DNA of 64,000 nt from the NCBI GenBank assembly GCA_948567375.1, contig OX419756.1, forward strand, positions 30,730,552 through 30,794,551, in the 5' to 3' direction. The notes below the pieces were generated by a model. That model was given only the letters and a program-made list of their open reading frames with translations, did not search any database and was not told the DNA's origin. Positions 1-10,235 of this stretch are shown piece after piece (position 1 is the stretch's first letter; each line of letters opens with the position of its first letter). The stretch comes from Lunularia cruciata. Its lineage: Eukaryota > Streptophyta > Marchantiopsida > Lunulariales > Lunulariaceae. The translations under genes were made by a program, and so were the position numbers.

Positions 1-1
1 C

Positions 2-2250
2 GAGGAAGAAGGGAAGAGAGGAAATCCGGCTCGTTGGACAGAGTTGGATTGGAGACTTGTACTCGGGAAAGAAGCAGGCTCGGAGCAGGGAGCCACGTTC
101 TTGGGGAAGGGAGAGATAGCTCAAGAGACTCAGGAGGTGAGAGATGCCTTCTCGTCAAAAAGAACAAAGAATGGGTATAAAGTTGAGAGTTACAAGGATC
201 CAGTGAAGAGAGGGATTGTGAGTGCTCTCATGGCAATCTTGAAGCCGGAGAGAACGACTTATGTGATGAAACACCAAGCGGTGTTCTTCCATAAGTTGTT
301 TGCAGGAGAACCAATCAATTGGGCGAGGTGTTTTCACGTGAGAACAAGGCAGATGGTGTGGAATTTGCGGGAGAAGTCACCTCCACACTACATTGTGCCA
401 TTTGCAGCACACTTCTACCTCGGGCTCAACTTGCTGAACTTGGCAGAGCGGACTCAGATGGTGTTGCATTTCCATCCAGATGTTTGAAAGGAAGTCAATG
501 TCGAGGAGCAACAGTACATCTTGCAGATCAAGAGCACAGACGACTACTATGCAAAGACATGGAAGAATGTGGAGGTCGCAGTGAGTACTCCGACAAAGAA
601 GAGAAGTTGGCAAGGTGAAGCCGAAGAAAGCAAGAAACCTCGGAAGATGCAGAGAAGTAACTCGAGGCGAGGTATGGTGGTAATTGAGTCAGAGGATGAA
701 GACTCAGAAGGAGATGCCGAGATCAAAACAGAAGACTTGGAACATGAGGAAGAGCCTGAGCTAACATTGCAGAGTGGAGGTACGAGTAGCAATAGTGATG
801 AAGGTGGAGAGATGACATCGGCGCCAGTGGCTGAAGAATACAAAGAAGAAGTGCAAGCCGAGTTGGAAGTCAAAGACAACACACCGCTGGAAGACAAAGT
901 AACTGTGCCCAAGGAAAAGAAGATCGCAATACAGCAAGGAGTTTGCTTGAGACGTCAGGCAAAGTGTGAAGCGGGGCCAAGTAAAGTGAAGGAAGAAGAA
1001 GGAGAAAGCTCAAGCAGTGAAGCGTCAATTCCGATACAAAGACTGCAGAGAAGAAGGCGAGTATTGGGAGAACACGAGGTGAGAAGAGAGACCACTCCAG
1101 GGGAGGAAGTAGCTGCCAGTGATGGAGTGAATTGCCGAGAGATTGTGTGCCTATTGTTGGTGAAGTTGGAGCACAAGAAGAAGGAGATGCAGTCGACTTG
1201 TCCAAAGGTAAAGACTGTATTGCAGGTGGTAGCAAGATTAGAAGAAGAAAACTCGGAGTTGAAGAGGAGTGTAACCCGAGGTGAGGAGGAAAGGGAAGTA
1301 CTGCGAGCAGAGGCAGTAGAGAGAAGTCAGGTAATTGAAGACTTGAAGAGAGAAGTGAGCTATCCAGAGGAGCTTGTGAAGAAAAGTGACATAGCAAGGG
1401 AGAGACAAGTAGCTGAGTACGAGATCTTGAAGCAGCAATTTGCTGATTCAAGAGTAGAAGTAATCCATGTTATGGCAAGAGTAGCAACAAAGATCAAGAG
1501 CTCGATAGAGTGATGGAGAGTATGGAAGAGAAGAAGCAACTCTGGCAACGAGAGTTGGCGCCGCGATACAGAGAAGAAGACCGATTACAAGAATTACTTC
1601 ATAATCAGGAGGAGAAGGTAGTTCAGAAGGAGAAGGAGACGGAGACAGTGAAAGCCGAATTCAAAGAAGAATTGGCAATGTATAGAGAGGACTGGCTTGC
1701 AGATCGGGAACGAGAAAGGAAGACAAGATTGGAGCCAATAAAGGAAATTGTCCTCTAGATGAATGCCATGTTGAGTACAGAAACCAGCGTTCGGATTGAA
1801 GAAACAAGACTGCACGAGTTGAAGTTGCTGGTGCAGGAGACGAGGCAAAGACAGGCAAAAGACACCGAGATGAACGCCTTGTTGATCAAATTGAGAACTC
1901 GTGTAGATAGGAAGATATTAGAGGTAGAAGATAACAATTCAATTAGATTAGACTTAGTGAAAATAGAGCTAGAAAAACTTCGGAAAGATGTTGAAGCAAA
2001 ACCCAAAGTAGATAATATAGGAGTCCAAATGTCTTCGGAATTACCGATGGAGACATTAGAGAAGAGTGGGTTGGGAGATGAGGAGTTAGGTAGATTGCCC
2101 ACTAGTGGAATTTCAGATCAGGAAAAAGAATTGCTGGATCTGGTGGAAGAAGTAGAAGATGTGAATTCCGAGGACAGAGTAGTAGGAAATAAAATTACTT
2201 TGGGTTCAGGTTTGAAAGCCGAGGAAGAAGTAGACATCGGATCGCATTAG
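2..2250 (+). pseudogene. CC-1 coiled-coil protein ORF, broken, N-terminus outside window
   Basis: Function not recognised. In one frame from base 2 the protein has a helical, tryptophan- and aromatic-rich region (about 160 residues, ending near HFHPD), then a long acidic Glu/Ser/Asp-rich linker, then about 350 residues of heptad-like Glu/Lys/Arg/Leu coiled coil, and a C-terminal segment ending VDIGS. It is interrupted by a TGA at 485-487 (Arg in sister copies), a one-base deletion near 1490-1510 and a TAG at 1756-1758. Alignment by eye with CC-3 and CC-4 shows most differences at third codon positions, which suggests the family evolved as a protein-coding gene. The layout, a folded helical domain plus a long coiled coil, is seen in plant transposon-associated proteins, but I cannot name the family. 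Confidence 0.7.
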
Positions 2251-2359
2251 TAACAGATTTGAGATTTGAAGAGGCAGATATGAAGAGGTGCATTGTCATT
2301 TTGGATCTACAAGTTAGAAAAGTTGTTGTAGAACGGTATAGTTGTTAGAACTGTCAATT

Positions 2360-2431
2360 GCTTCACTATTTAAGAGTGGCATTTGCAGTCAGATGTTGTT
2401 CAATGCTCATAATTCTGAGAATAGATAAAGC
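2360..2431 (+). promoter_or_regulatory. TATA-like box plus poly(A) signal in CC-1 3' region
   Basis: A CTATTTAAG box (about 2366-2374) is followed about 50 bp later by GAATAGATAAAGC (about 2418-2430). The same pair recurs in every CC copy (CC-4 near 19637 and 19692, CC-3 near 26505 and 26560, CC-2 near 4700 and 4753). A TATA box closely followed by a polyadenylation signal is the compact arrangement of an LTR U3/R region, the main reason I suspect this 3' part is, or derives from, an LTR. Function is inferred from motif spacing only. Confidence 0.45.
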
Positions 2432-3042
2432 AAAGTGCTGTGAAGCAGTGCTTGTTGCTTGAGCTTGATTCCGAGTATCAACTTTGTGATTGTGTTTGTG
2501 AGTGTTTGGAGAAATTTGAAGTCCAAGTTAGAGTGTTTGTTGGATGTTGGATTCCACAGCCTTGATCTTCATTTTGTGTGTTTGATCCTGAGTGAAGTGC
2601 AATCAAAGCAATGCCTTGACAGATCTGAGAGGAATTGTAGTGTTGGTAGTATTCTGCATTTGTGAGTGCAGTGCGAAGTTGATGTGAAGCAATTTTGATT
2701 GAGGAAGTTGTGCTTTCAGTGGAGGGGTGGAACACAATTCTGAGGCGAAGTTGTTTTGTAGTGAAGTGCCATTTTTGGGAGAGCCTGAATCATCACAATC
2801 AAGATTGTTTGGAAAGATTTGGTGGATTTGTGATTATGGAGTGTTAATTCGTGACAAGACTGCGAGTTAGTGCTTGTTACTCTCTTCTGGGTGTGGTTTC
2901 TACCGGAGAGATTAAAGATGCAACCAAGAAGAACTGAAATTGTTACTTTGCTTTGTATTTGACCAATTCTGACTCGTATCTATGCGAGAACAAACTTTAC
3001 TTACCTGATTACCGCAAAAGTGATATTTGCCGGGTTGTCACA

Positions 3043-5015
3043 AGTACAAAATAGAAGACTCAAAAGAAGAAGAAGAACCGGAGTTGACACTACAAAGTGA
3101 AGAGTCAAGCAATGGAAGCAAAGGTAAGGTAGAAGTTCAGCAACAAGAAGGAGGCATTAATGATAAAGAAGAACAGGAGTTCCATGTGGTGATTGATTGA
3201 ATGGAAGGGGGAGGAAACTTGTGCACAAATTACCCACTACGTAGATAGAAGAAACTTTGGAAGCTGAGCCAAAGAAGGAAGTTCAGCAGGGTAGAAGAGG
3301 GAGAAGGATTGTAATTGTTGCTGGAGTGGAAGTAAGTAATGTAAGTCTAGTAGAAGAAGAAGGGGCAAGTTCAGATGAAGAACCTCTAAGAGTTGGAAGA
3401 TTAAGACTTTGGAATAAAGCTCTAGTAGAAGAGGTAAGAAGCAAAGAGCCAAAGCAAGTTGAGAGCTCCGGAGTCTTTGATGGGTAGAGTACTTGTCAAG
3501 GGTAGTTTGTCCCTTGCTGGTATAGTTTCAGAAGAAGAGAGACAAATTGAAGCGAGATCACCTAAGAGTAAAAGATGAATTGGCAATAGTGCAATATTTG
3601 AGTGAGGAAAATTTGGAGTTGAGAAGGAAGTTGAGTCGGGAAGAGCATGAGTTAGTAGAGCTTTGGATTGACAAAGAGTTGAAGAAAAAGGAAATTGATA
3701 GTCTAACAAAAGACTTCATGAAGAGAGGCAAAGCCATGGCAAAGCAAGAAGAAGACTAGAAGGAGCAGTTGGTGAAGTCTGAAGCCTTGCGGGCAAAAGT
3801 GCACAACACACGAGTAGAAGTGATACATTTGAAGGCAATGGCTGCTATCATGGGTCAAGAACTGGAAAGTTTGAAGGCAAGTGCAGCAAAGAAAGATCAG
3901 GCTTGGCAATGAGAGTTGGCCACACAAGATAGAGAAGAAGAGCAATTGCACGGGTTGGTCAAGGGAATGGAAGATCAACTTAGGTAGAGTGTGAAGGAGA
4001 AATAAGCATTGAAGGCCAAGTTGGAAGATGAGGTGAAGATGTATCATGAAGAGCTGGTAGCGGAGAGAGAGAAGCTGCAAATGCCAAGGCAAGAGGCAAG
4101 CAATGCTAGGGATGATATCTAAAGTTCAGTTGGAAGAAGCAAGATTGCACAAATTAAAGTTGTTAGTGCAAGAAACAAGGAAGAAGAAAGTGAAGGACAT
4201 TGAATTAAACAAATTGTTGATTTTCTTGAGAGATCAAGTAGACAGGAAGATATTAGAAGCAGGAGACAACGTGTGTCTTAGGTTAGACTTAGTTCATTTG
4301 AAATTAGAGAGGCTTTGTAGTACCATGAAGTTAGAGACAAAGTCTGAAGTAAGAGAAGTAGGAGTACAAGTGTCTTTGGGTGAGTTACCTGAGACAGTAG
4401 AAAAGAATGGGTCAATAGATACAGATGTAGATTTTATAGGCATGACTTGAATTGTAGTGCAGAGTGAAGAAGTAGTGGAATTTCTAGAAGATTTAGTGAA
4501 AGTGCAGAAATCCAAAGAAGGAGAATTGATTGAAGTAGCATCGAGTTTGGAAGCCAAAGTCAAAGTTGACATCAGATCGGATAAGGACAGTTTTGAGATA
4601 GGAAGAGGCAAATTTGAAGAGGTGCATTGTCATTTTGGATTAGGTTGGTAAAGTTGTTAGGAAGCAATTTAGGAAGTTAGATAATTGTCAAGTGCTCTGC
4701 CTATTTAAAGGAGACCTTCATAGTAAAATGTTGTTCAGTGCTTATAATCTTGAGAATAAATAAAGCAAAGTGTTGTGAAACAATGCTTGTTGCTTGAGCT
4801 TAGTTTAGAGTATCAATTTTGTATGCGTGCTTGTGAGTGTTGAGAAAAATTTGAAGTGCAAGTCGGTGTGCTTGTTGGATGTTGGATTTTGCAACATTGG
4901 TCTTCATTCTATGTGTTTGATCCTGAGTGAAGTGCAATTGGAGCAATGCCTTGACAAATCTGAGAGGAATGGTAGTGTTGGTAGTATTTTGCATTTGTGA
5001 GTGCGGCATTGAGTT
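3043..5015 (+). mobile_element. CC-2: diverged CC-family relic, split by CC-1 and Gyp-Ma
   Basis: This segment has the same order of parts as the CC elements (acidic linker, coiled coil, C-terminal stretch, TATA-like/poly(A) region) but is strongly diverged, with many stops and frame changes. Recognisable coding pieces lie at 3257-3484, 3547-3756, about 3760-4090, 4103-4447 and 4457-4648; for example LHKLKLLVQETRKKK at about 4147 matches LHELKLLVQETRQRQ of CC-1. The 3' region carries CTATTTAAAG near 4700 and AATAAATAAAG near 4755. Its upstream part is displaced beyond the window by CC-1. Its 3' end is cut at 5015 by the Gyp-Ma LTR and its continuation is not found. It is the oldest layer of the nest. 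Confidence 0.7.
3257..4651 (+). pseudogene. CC-2 coiled-coil ORF remnants
   Basis: Remnant coding sequence of the CC-family protein. The 3257-3484 piece is the basic/acidic linker (GRRGRRIVIVAGVEV resembles the RRGMVVIESEDED context of CC-1). 3547-4090 reads as coiled coil (VKDELAIVQYLSEENLELRR) with several in-frame stops. 4103-4447 and 4457-4648 cover the C-terminal part, including DRKILEAGDN, equivalent to DRKILEVEDN in CC-1. Stops and frame changes are too numerous for a functional protein. Function is unknown, as for the family. Confidence 0.6.
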
Positions 5016-5479
5016 TGTGACGCCATTTTTAGTGTCACATCTAGATTGCTCAAACACTACAGTTCCAATGATAGTAGTTAGAGGCAGTTAATCAAAGACT
5101 ACTTTCCGATGGTCAGACTTCAGGTTTAGGGTACTGACCTCATGGCAGGGCCCACTGTCACTTGCACCATCTGCACCATCAAGAGTGCAATTAGTGGGAC
5201 CGTCAAGAGTGCCGTTAGTGGGACCGTCAGGATGAGATCTAGGTCAAAATCAAGAGTATACCTTGGAAGTGCAGCTCTAGAGAGCTCACTTCTCTGATGT
5301 TGAGACTTTGAGTTCTTGGCTAGAGTGGGCAGAAAGCCGGTGAGTGTCACCTAGAGTCTCTTAGCTAGAGTGGGTGTGGCTTGACTGTAATCAATGCCCT
5401 GTTGTTGGCAAGTTGTTGAGGATCAGATCAAGTATTGATCTGAGTTTGATTGATTTGAGTTGTAAACAATCTAATTACA
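5016..5479 (+). repeat. Gyp-Ma 5' LTR
   Basis: It starts TGTGACGCC and ends CTAATTACA, giving TG...CA termini. The Gyp-Mb 5' LTR (53599-54030 on the minus strand) is homologous over its whole length, including the first 60 bases and the ATGATAGTAGTTAGAG block. The sequence directly 3' (TCAGAGAAGTG) should be the primer-binding site but is only a weak match to initiator tRNA-Met, so the primer is uncertain. A matching 3' LTR is missing. Confidence 0.65.
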
Positions 5480-6532
5480 TCAGAGAAGTGAGATAGGGGG
5501 AAATTGGGTGCGGGGACTAAGAGGGTTGGTGGTATCTCCAAGCTTTGTGGATTGTGGTGTCTCAATCAAGTAGTTCAGATTTCCCTAAGAGAGTGTGTGC
5601 ACGGAAGCGCTGGCAAAATTTTGAGCTAGGGAAGAAGCAATTCTCAAGCGGTAGTTGTGATTTTGAGCTTAGGACCAATTTGTTATGAGTTGAGCTTAGA
5701 AACTGAAATTGAAGGTGGAGTTGGGAGCAAATCCTCATAAATTGAAGATTAGACAAAAATAGTTTTTCCAATTTGGCTCAAGTGAAGAGTTAGTTGAGGA
5801 TTTAGTGGTCAGCCATTTTTAGGGGTTTATGTTAGATTTTACATTAGATTTATGTCAGATTTTACATCAGATTTTGTTAGGGAATTACATCAGATTTTGG
5901 CGAGAAGAACTTGAATCCGATCCATGGTGACCCTTTTAGCTTAAGAAGTAGATAAGTACTCCGATTATGTCAAATGCAAAATGGTGGCAGAGTTAGTCTT
6001 GTGTTGATTTATGAGATGGATGATTGTTGTTTAGTATTCTTGTCATTGGACCCCCTCCATTCTTTGCTTCATGTTTATGCACCGTGTTTGTGTGGGGTGC
6101 CATGAATTTTGAGCGTTGGTGCTCTGGTGTGCTCTCGATAGTGAGGTTGGAATGATGACCAGTCAGACTATCTTTGTTTCTCTCCGGTGAGGCAGGAAGT
6201 GATGACTTGCAGACCGTGAGAATGCATGTTATGATGGCAGGTTACAAGTCGCCCTTGCCCCTAGTGTAGTTGTCTCGGTTAGAGTTATATTAGTGGACAA
6301 TGTTCTATTAGTTTTGGCACTTGGTGGTGCTCGGTTGGTATTGGCACTTGGTGGTGGTTGGTTAGTGATGGCACTTGGTGGGGTACTTGCTGTTGCAGTT
6401 TGCGATTGCGATTGCAGTTGCGGTTACTTTGTCATGATGGAGTTCTTTGGAGATTCCCAAGGAGATAGCCTTGCAATGCATAGTGGGTTTACTTGGAATG
6501 GCGCTTGATATTAGCTTGCATCTCAGGTCCCA
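5480..6532 (+). other. Gyp-Ma leader, non-coding
   Basis: About 1 kb between LTR and gag with no convincing ORF. It contains short repeats of the type ACATCAGATTTT near 5830-5900 and a GGTGGCAGAG-containing segment near 5980 that is conserved in Gyp-Mb (near 52600). Around 6293-6400 is a low-complexity run of TTGGCACTTGGTGGTG repeats, also seen in Gyp-Mb near 52220-52270. I see no gene here. Confidence 0.5.
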
Positions 6533-7740
6533 ATGAGGAAGGAGATTGACTTTGAGTTGGAGTTTGACATAGGAGTTGATCTAGTTGAGAGTGCACTTGT
6601 CGTGTCTGCATCGTTGTTGTGGGACATGGATGAGATTTATGGGGCCTCCAAAGGCCCTAGGTGTAACTCTGGTATAGTGGGTACCATTGAGTTGGATGAC
6701 TTCATCCAGGAGTTCAGTAGTTGGTGTGATCTACAGCAGATGCAAAACCGGACTTTATTCACACCTTTCATGGCATGGAAGGGGTTGTTTCAGCAAATGG
6801 ATGGATGACTACCATGAGTTCAAGAGAGCTCATTTGGAGGAGATTGAGTTATGGAGACAATATTGGTCTTCAAACTATATCTCTATCACTTCAGGCTTGG
6901 TTGCCAAGAGTAGATCGGCTGTACCCATGAGTTATAGCTGAAGTAGTGTTGGTGGAGCTAGTAGAGGTGCACTAGCTAGAGATAGTGTTACCATGAGTGG
7001 AGGTACCACTACATGAGGTGGTGTGGTACCGGGGTTTAACCCCATGGTGGAGTACTTCTAGTGTTTGAGGCAAAACTACCATGAAGTGCGGACTGACGAG
7101 CTAAGAAGCTTGTAGGAGTTCCAGTGGAAGGCTGGAGAGAGCCTACACGAGGCATCCACTCGCATGAGGCGGCTGATCAGTTTCACACAAGGAGTTACTG
7201 AGGCCCAAGCAGTCTAATTTTGGTATGAGATACTAGACAAGGAGTTACGACATAGAGTTTGTGATGCTACATTGTTAGAGGCTACTTTGCCCACTTTGGC
7301 AATGGTCTTTGGTTTGATTGAGTGTATTGAGCTCAACATGGTGGAGGAGAGAGTGGTGACATCTGGATTTGGTAAGGAGACCTCATCCACGATTGTGACT
7401 TCTTCTAGAGTGTAGTAGAGTGCACTATGTCTAGTTGGTTTTCAAGGTGGATAGCCCAAATCCTATGGAGTGAGTGGGGGGCCTACTATAGTTAGACCCT
7501 TACCTTCATTTTTGGATCAACAACAACCAATGAGTAGTGGTGTTGCTTGTTGGGCTTGTGGTGGACCTCACCATAAGAGAGATTGTACTAGGGCAGTGGA
7601 CCTAATACCTTTGGTGCATCACAATCAACACAAAGGCAGTGTGAGCATTGCCACAGATTTGGTCACACTAGTGACCGGTGTTTTGACCTACACCTGGAGT
7701 TACGGAGTGGTAGGGCTATTATGGTAGGTAGTAGATGTGC
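6533..7740 (+). pseudogene. gag: Gyp-Ma gag (nucleocapsid zinc knuckles), broken
   Basis: Decayed capsid/nucleocapsid gene. It starts at the ATG of MRKEIDFELEF (6535), preceded by CAGGTCCCA as in Gyp-Mb. A gag-like helical stretch reads FQWKAGESLHEASTRMRRLI near 7119-7178. Near 7553-7598 is a CCHC knuckle (CWACGGPHHKRDC), and a second (CEHCHRFGHTSDRCF) follows near 7637-7682 in a shifted frame. Stops occur at about 6806, 6939, 7018, 7060 and 7111. Gag packages element RNA into virus-like particles; this copy cannot. Confidence 0.7.
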
Positions 7741-8220
7741 TCCAGTTCATGGAGGACAAGGTGGTTGAGGTGGTGGTAGAGGATCTACACCTAGTAGGGG
7801 TGCAGTACCTGCCCTTACTTCTAATACAGCTATGGCTACTCAGATTGAGCAATTGGAGCAAAGATTGGCTAGTATAGCTATTGCTCAGAGTTGATCGGAT
7901 TTGGGTGTTGAAGCTTCTACCTCATATACTAGTGATAGAGAGGCTTTGGACTTCATGTGTGGAGCAGCACAAGTGGATGCATCTATAGTAGTGACTACAA
8001 GTGCAGTACGTGCTCCAGAGCCTAGAGGAGCATCAACAGAGTTGGACTCACAAAGAGGAGAGGTTGGGAGATAGGTCAGACTCCCCTTGTCTTTCATGCT
8101 ATTTGAGGCATTGCAGACAACATCCATGGTTCCTAGACGTCCTAGTGCAAGTGTGGTAGGTGGTGATGGAATACATGATAAACTACTTGCTAGTCAGCCA
8201 TAGACTTAGTCTAGCATGAT
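7741..8220 (+). pseudogene. Gyp-Ma gag-protease linker
   Basis: Continuation of the polyprotein with stops. The readable stretches QIEQLEQRLASIAIAQ (near 7840) and TSYTSDREALDFMCGAAQ (near 7918) are conserved in Gyp-Mb near 50600-50760. It links the zinc knuckles to the protease. No separate function can be assigned. Confidence 0.5.
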
Positions 8221-8647
8221 GTTGGGGATGGCTCAACTAATTATGCGGTGCCCTTTGTTTTCAGCCAATGACATGTTTACATTGGGAGTTGACCCAACCC
8301 CAATGTTCTGGTTGGCTGCCACACTTTGTGAGAGTAGAGATGATGCGGTTCCTACTACTAGAGCAAAGGTGGTTGATAGTGGAGCTGACTTGGTTGAGGA
8401 GCATGGGATCCATTCAACGACCAGTGGCTTATGGCAGACAGCAGCGGCTAGACTAGAGGAATTGCCAGCTAGACTGGCCTTTGAGAGAGCATGGTTCACA
8501 CCTGGTGTTGTCTTATTGGATAACCAGAGGAGGATTTTCCATTTGGTGAGACCTTCAAGGAAGGTCTATACACCACAGAGAGTCTTGTTAGACTTTGGTG
8601 CACAACCCCTTATGTTGGGGAAGACTGCAGTAGTTGGTCTAGAGTAA
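8216..8647 (+). pseudogene. Gyp-Ma aspartic protease region
   Basis: A 143-codon open stretch ending LLDFGAQPLMLGKTAVVGLE. The protease signature is LLDSGAQ in Gyp-Mb (about 49940-49993) and LLDFGAQ here, so the catalytic Asp is kept but the Asp-Ser-Gly triad has become Asp-Phe-Gly in this copy. Retroelement proteases act as dimers, each chain giving one D-S/T-G loop, so this copy should be inactive. It follows gag and precedes the methyltransferase-like domain. The stretch ends in TAA where the reading frame originally ran on. Confidence 0.65.
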
Positions 8648-9234
8648 CAAAAGACCAATGTGGAGAGGTGTCCATTTCAGATCTAGACATCTCTAGGTGG
8701 TGGTTCAACACAATACATCACACGTGGGGAGCTTGTTGTCCAGGTTTAACCTGGTCATCTGATTGATAGCTCGGTGATGAGAGCTCAGGCTATTGTGACA
8801 ATAGCTTAGTCATATGATGTGCTAGTTGGGGGAGCATTGTTATACCCCATGGGTTTTAGTATTGACTAATGGGAGGAGACAACATCCTATAGACCAAGTT
8901 GGCAGTAAGCTTCAATAGTGGCAATCTTGGCTCACTATAGTGACCATGGCAGCATCAGTTTTAGCTTTTAGTGGTGTAGTTACTTGGCCTGGTGACTTGT
9001 TGGAGGGAATGCCCATGGAGAGGATACTCCAGTACCAGAGGACATCACTTGGATTTGGAGTGCAAGTGGGATTGTTCCATCAACCTTGGATGTTTCATTG
9101 TGGAGTTAAGGGGAGGCGTTATAGCAACATGAAGATCAATTGGTGCAACAGGCTTGGAGTGGAGCCTTTGTACCATTGGTAGATGAGTGTGAGGATGAGC
9201 CTCCACAGTCAATTACTTTGACACCTCTAGATAC
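8648..9234 (+). pseudogene. Gyp-Ma post-protease linker
   Basis: Polyprotein remnant between protease and methyltransferase domain. Readable motifs shared with Gyp-Mb are YDVLVGG.LYPMGFSID (near 8815-8870) and QHEDQLVQQAWSGAFVP (near 9125-9175). Several in-frame stops. The function of this segment is not recognised; it may contain the C-terminal part of the protease followed by an unknown spacer. Confidence 0.5.
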
Positions 9235-10235
9235 CACACTCATTGCTTGGCAGTATCCAATGGAGAGGATATGTCTATTGGAGTTGTTTGATGGGATTAG
9301 CACCGGACTAGCTACAATATTATAGGTGGGTATATGAGTACAAAGGTACTTGTATGTAGAGAGAGATGAGACTACAAGGCAAGTCTCTCTTCATCATGTG
9401 GCACACTTGGCCTATCGGTATCCAGAGTTATTACCGATGTCAGCAATCAGAGGTTACCAAAAGGCCCTATCAGCAAACATTTCTTTATTAGGGACACATG
9501 ATCTAGAGAGACATAGGCCTATTCACTTGGTGATTTCTAGATGGCCATGTCAAGGACATACATGTGCGGGCTGAGGTTTGGGTCTTTAGGATGCTTGTTC
9601 TTGTGTGTTTTGGGAGATGTTATGGATACTACGACATCTCCAGGTCATCAATCCATTTCTCTAGCTTACCTTTTGGAGAACGTTCCTTTGATGGGTGATT
9701 CTTGCACCAGAGTGGTGGCAAGTACACATGAGGTCCATTCTTGGATAGGACCTGTTGTATTGTTAGATGCAGCCAGAGTGGGATTACGGGCTCATCATCT
9801 TTGTCCTTGGTGGATGAACCTCTTACCCATAGAGGTTTTACAACATGCTTATGATAAGATTCAGCAAATTGACCACATCTTTGTTGATGATAGCTTGGAT
9901 GTTGGGTGTTAGTCTCAAACAGTGGTAGTGGTTGATAGGTCACCTATGGCAGTGGTGAACCTAATTGGACAGCCTAGAGCCGCATTTCCCACACTCATGA
10001 GTTTCCTAGGCTCTCATGCTTTTTGAGAGGGAGGACTTGGGCTTGTTTGGGACTCATAGTTATAGCAGTTGGTAGAGCCCAATGTTGATGAGAGAGAGCA
10101 GGCAATGGGTTTTTGCACCAGTATTACCGCTATTCCAGTAGTGTTAGAGGCATCTAGGCATTAGGTTTTAGTTCAGGCTATGGACCTAAAATATTTGACT
10201 TGGATTGTGAGCCTTGGCTTGGCAGAGTAGTGTAG
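9235..10235 (+). pseudogene. Gyp-Ma embedded C5 DNA methyltransferase domain, broken
   Basis: Decayed DNA (cytosine-5) methyltransferase domain inside the gypsy polyprotein. Motif I, the AdoMet-binding loop, reads LLELFDGISTGLATIL (about 9276-9324). A conserved block RYLYVERDETTRQVSLHH follows (near 9343-9396). Motif IV, with the catalytic Pro-Cys, reads VISRWPCQGHT (about 9531-9563). Motif VI is YLLENVP (about 9669-9690). The motif VIII-like block is LLDAARVGLRAH (about 9762-9797), and remnants of motif IX/X lie near 9970-10210. The family transfers methyl groups from AdoMet to cytosine C5. Motif order is the conventional one, not the permuted DRM order. Stops and frame changes show that it is dead. 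The same motifs, better kept, occur in Gyp-Mb. Confidence 0.8.

Larger units (their letters stand above)
1..3042 (+). mobile_element. CC-1: coiled-coil-ORF element, 5' end outside window
   Basis: This is the 3' part of a roughly 3.8-kb element of the family I call CC; two other copies (CC-3, CC-4) are complete in this window. It holds a long degenerate reading frame (2-2250) and about 790 bp of non-coding 3' sequence ending in GGGTTGTCACA at 3042, exactly where CC-3 and CC-4 also end. The next bases (from 3043) are coding sequence of a diverged relative, so CC-1 was inserted into CC-2. Its 5' terminus and 5' target duplication lie outside the window. No RT, integrase or transposase is visible. 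The TG...CA ends and 5-bp duplications of the sister copies point to integrase-type insertion. Boundaries are seen; element class is inferred. Confidence 0.75.

Noticed and set aside
1140-1530. Minus-strand open frames overlapping the coiled-coil region (193 and 66 codons)
   Set aside because: They are Leu/Ser-rich shadows of the Glu/Lys-rich plus-strand frame and are not conserved in length among copies.
3047-4650. Independent host coiled-coil gene (e.g. kinesin- or myosin-like)
   Set aside because: Its segments match the CC-family order, including DRKILEAGDN and LHKLKLLVQET, and it carries the same 3' TATA/poly(A) region.
5120-5350. Minus-strand frame with TVPLTALLTVPLIALL as a membrane protein
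   Set aside because: It lies within the Gyp-Ma LTR and is the reverse of a GTGGGACCGTCA-type short repeat.
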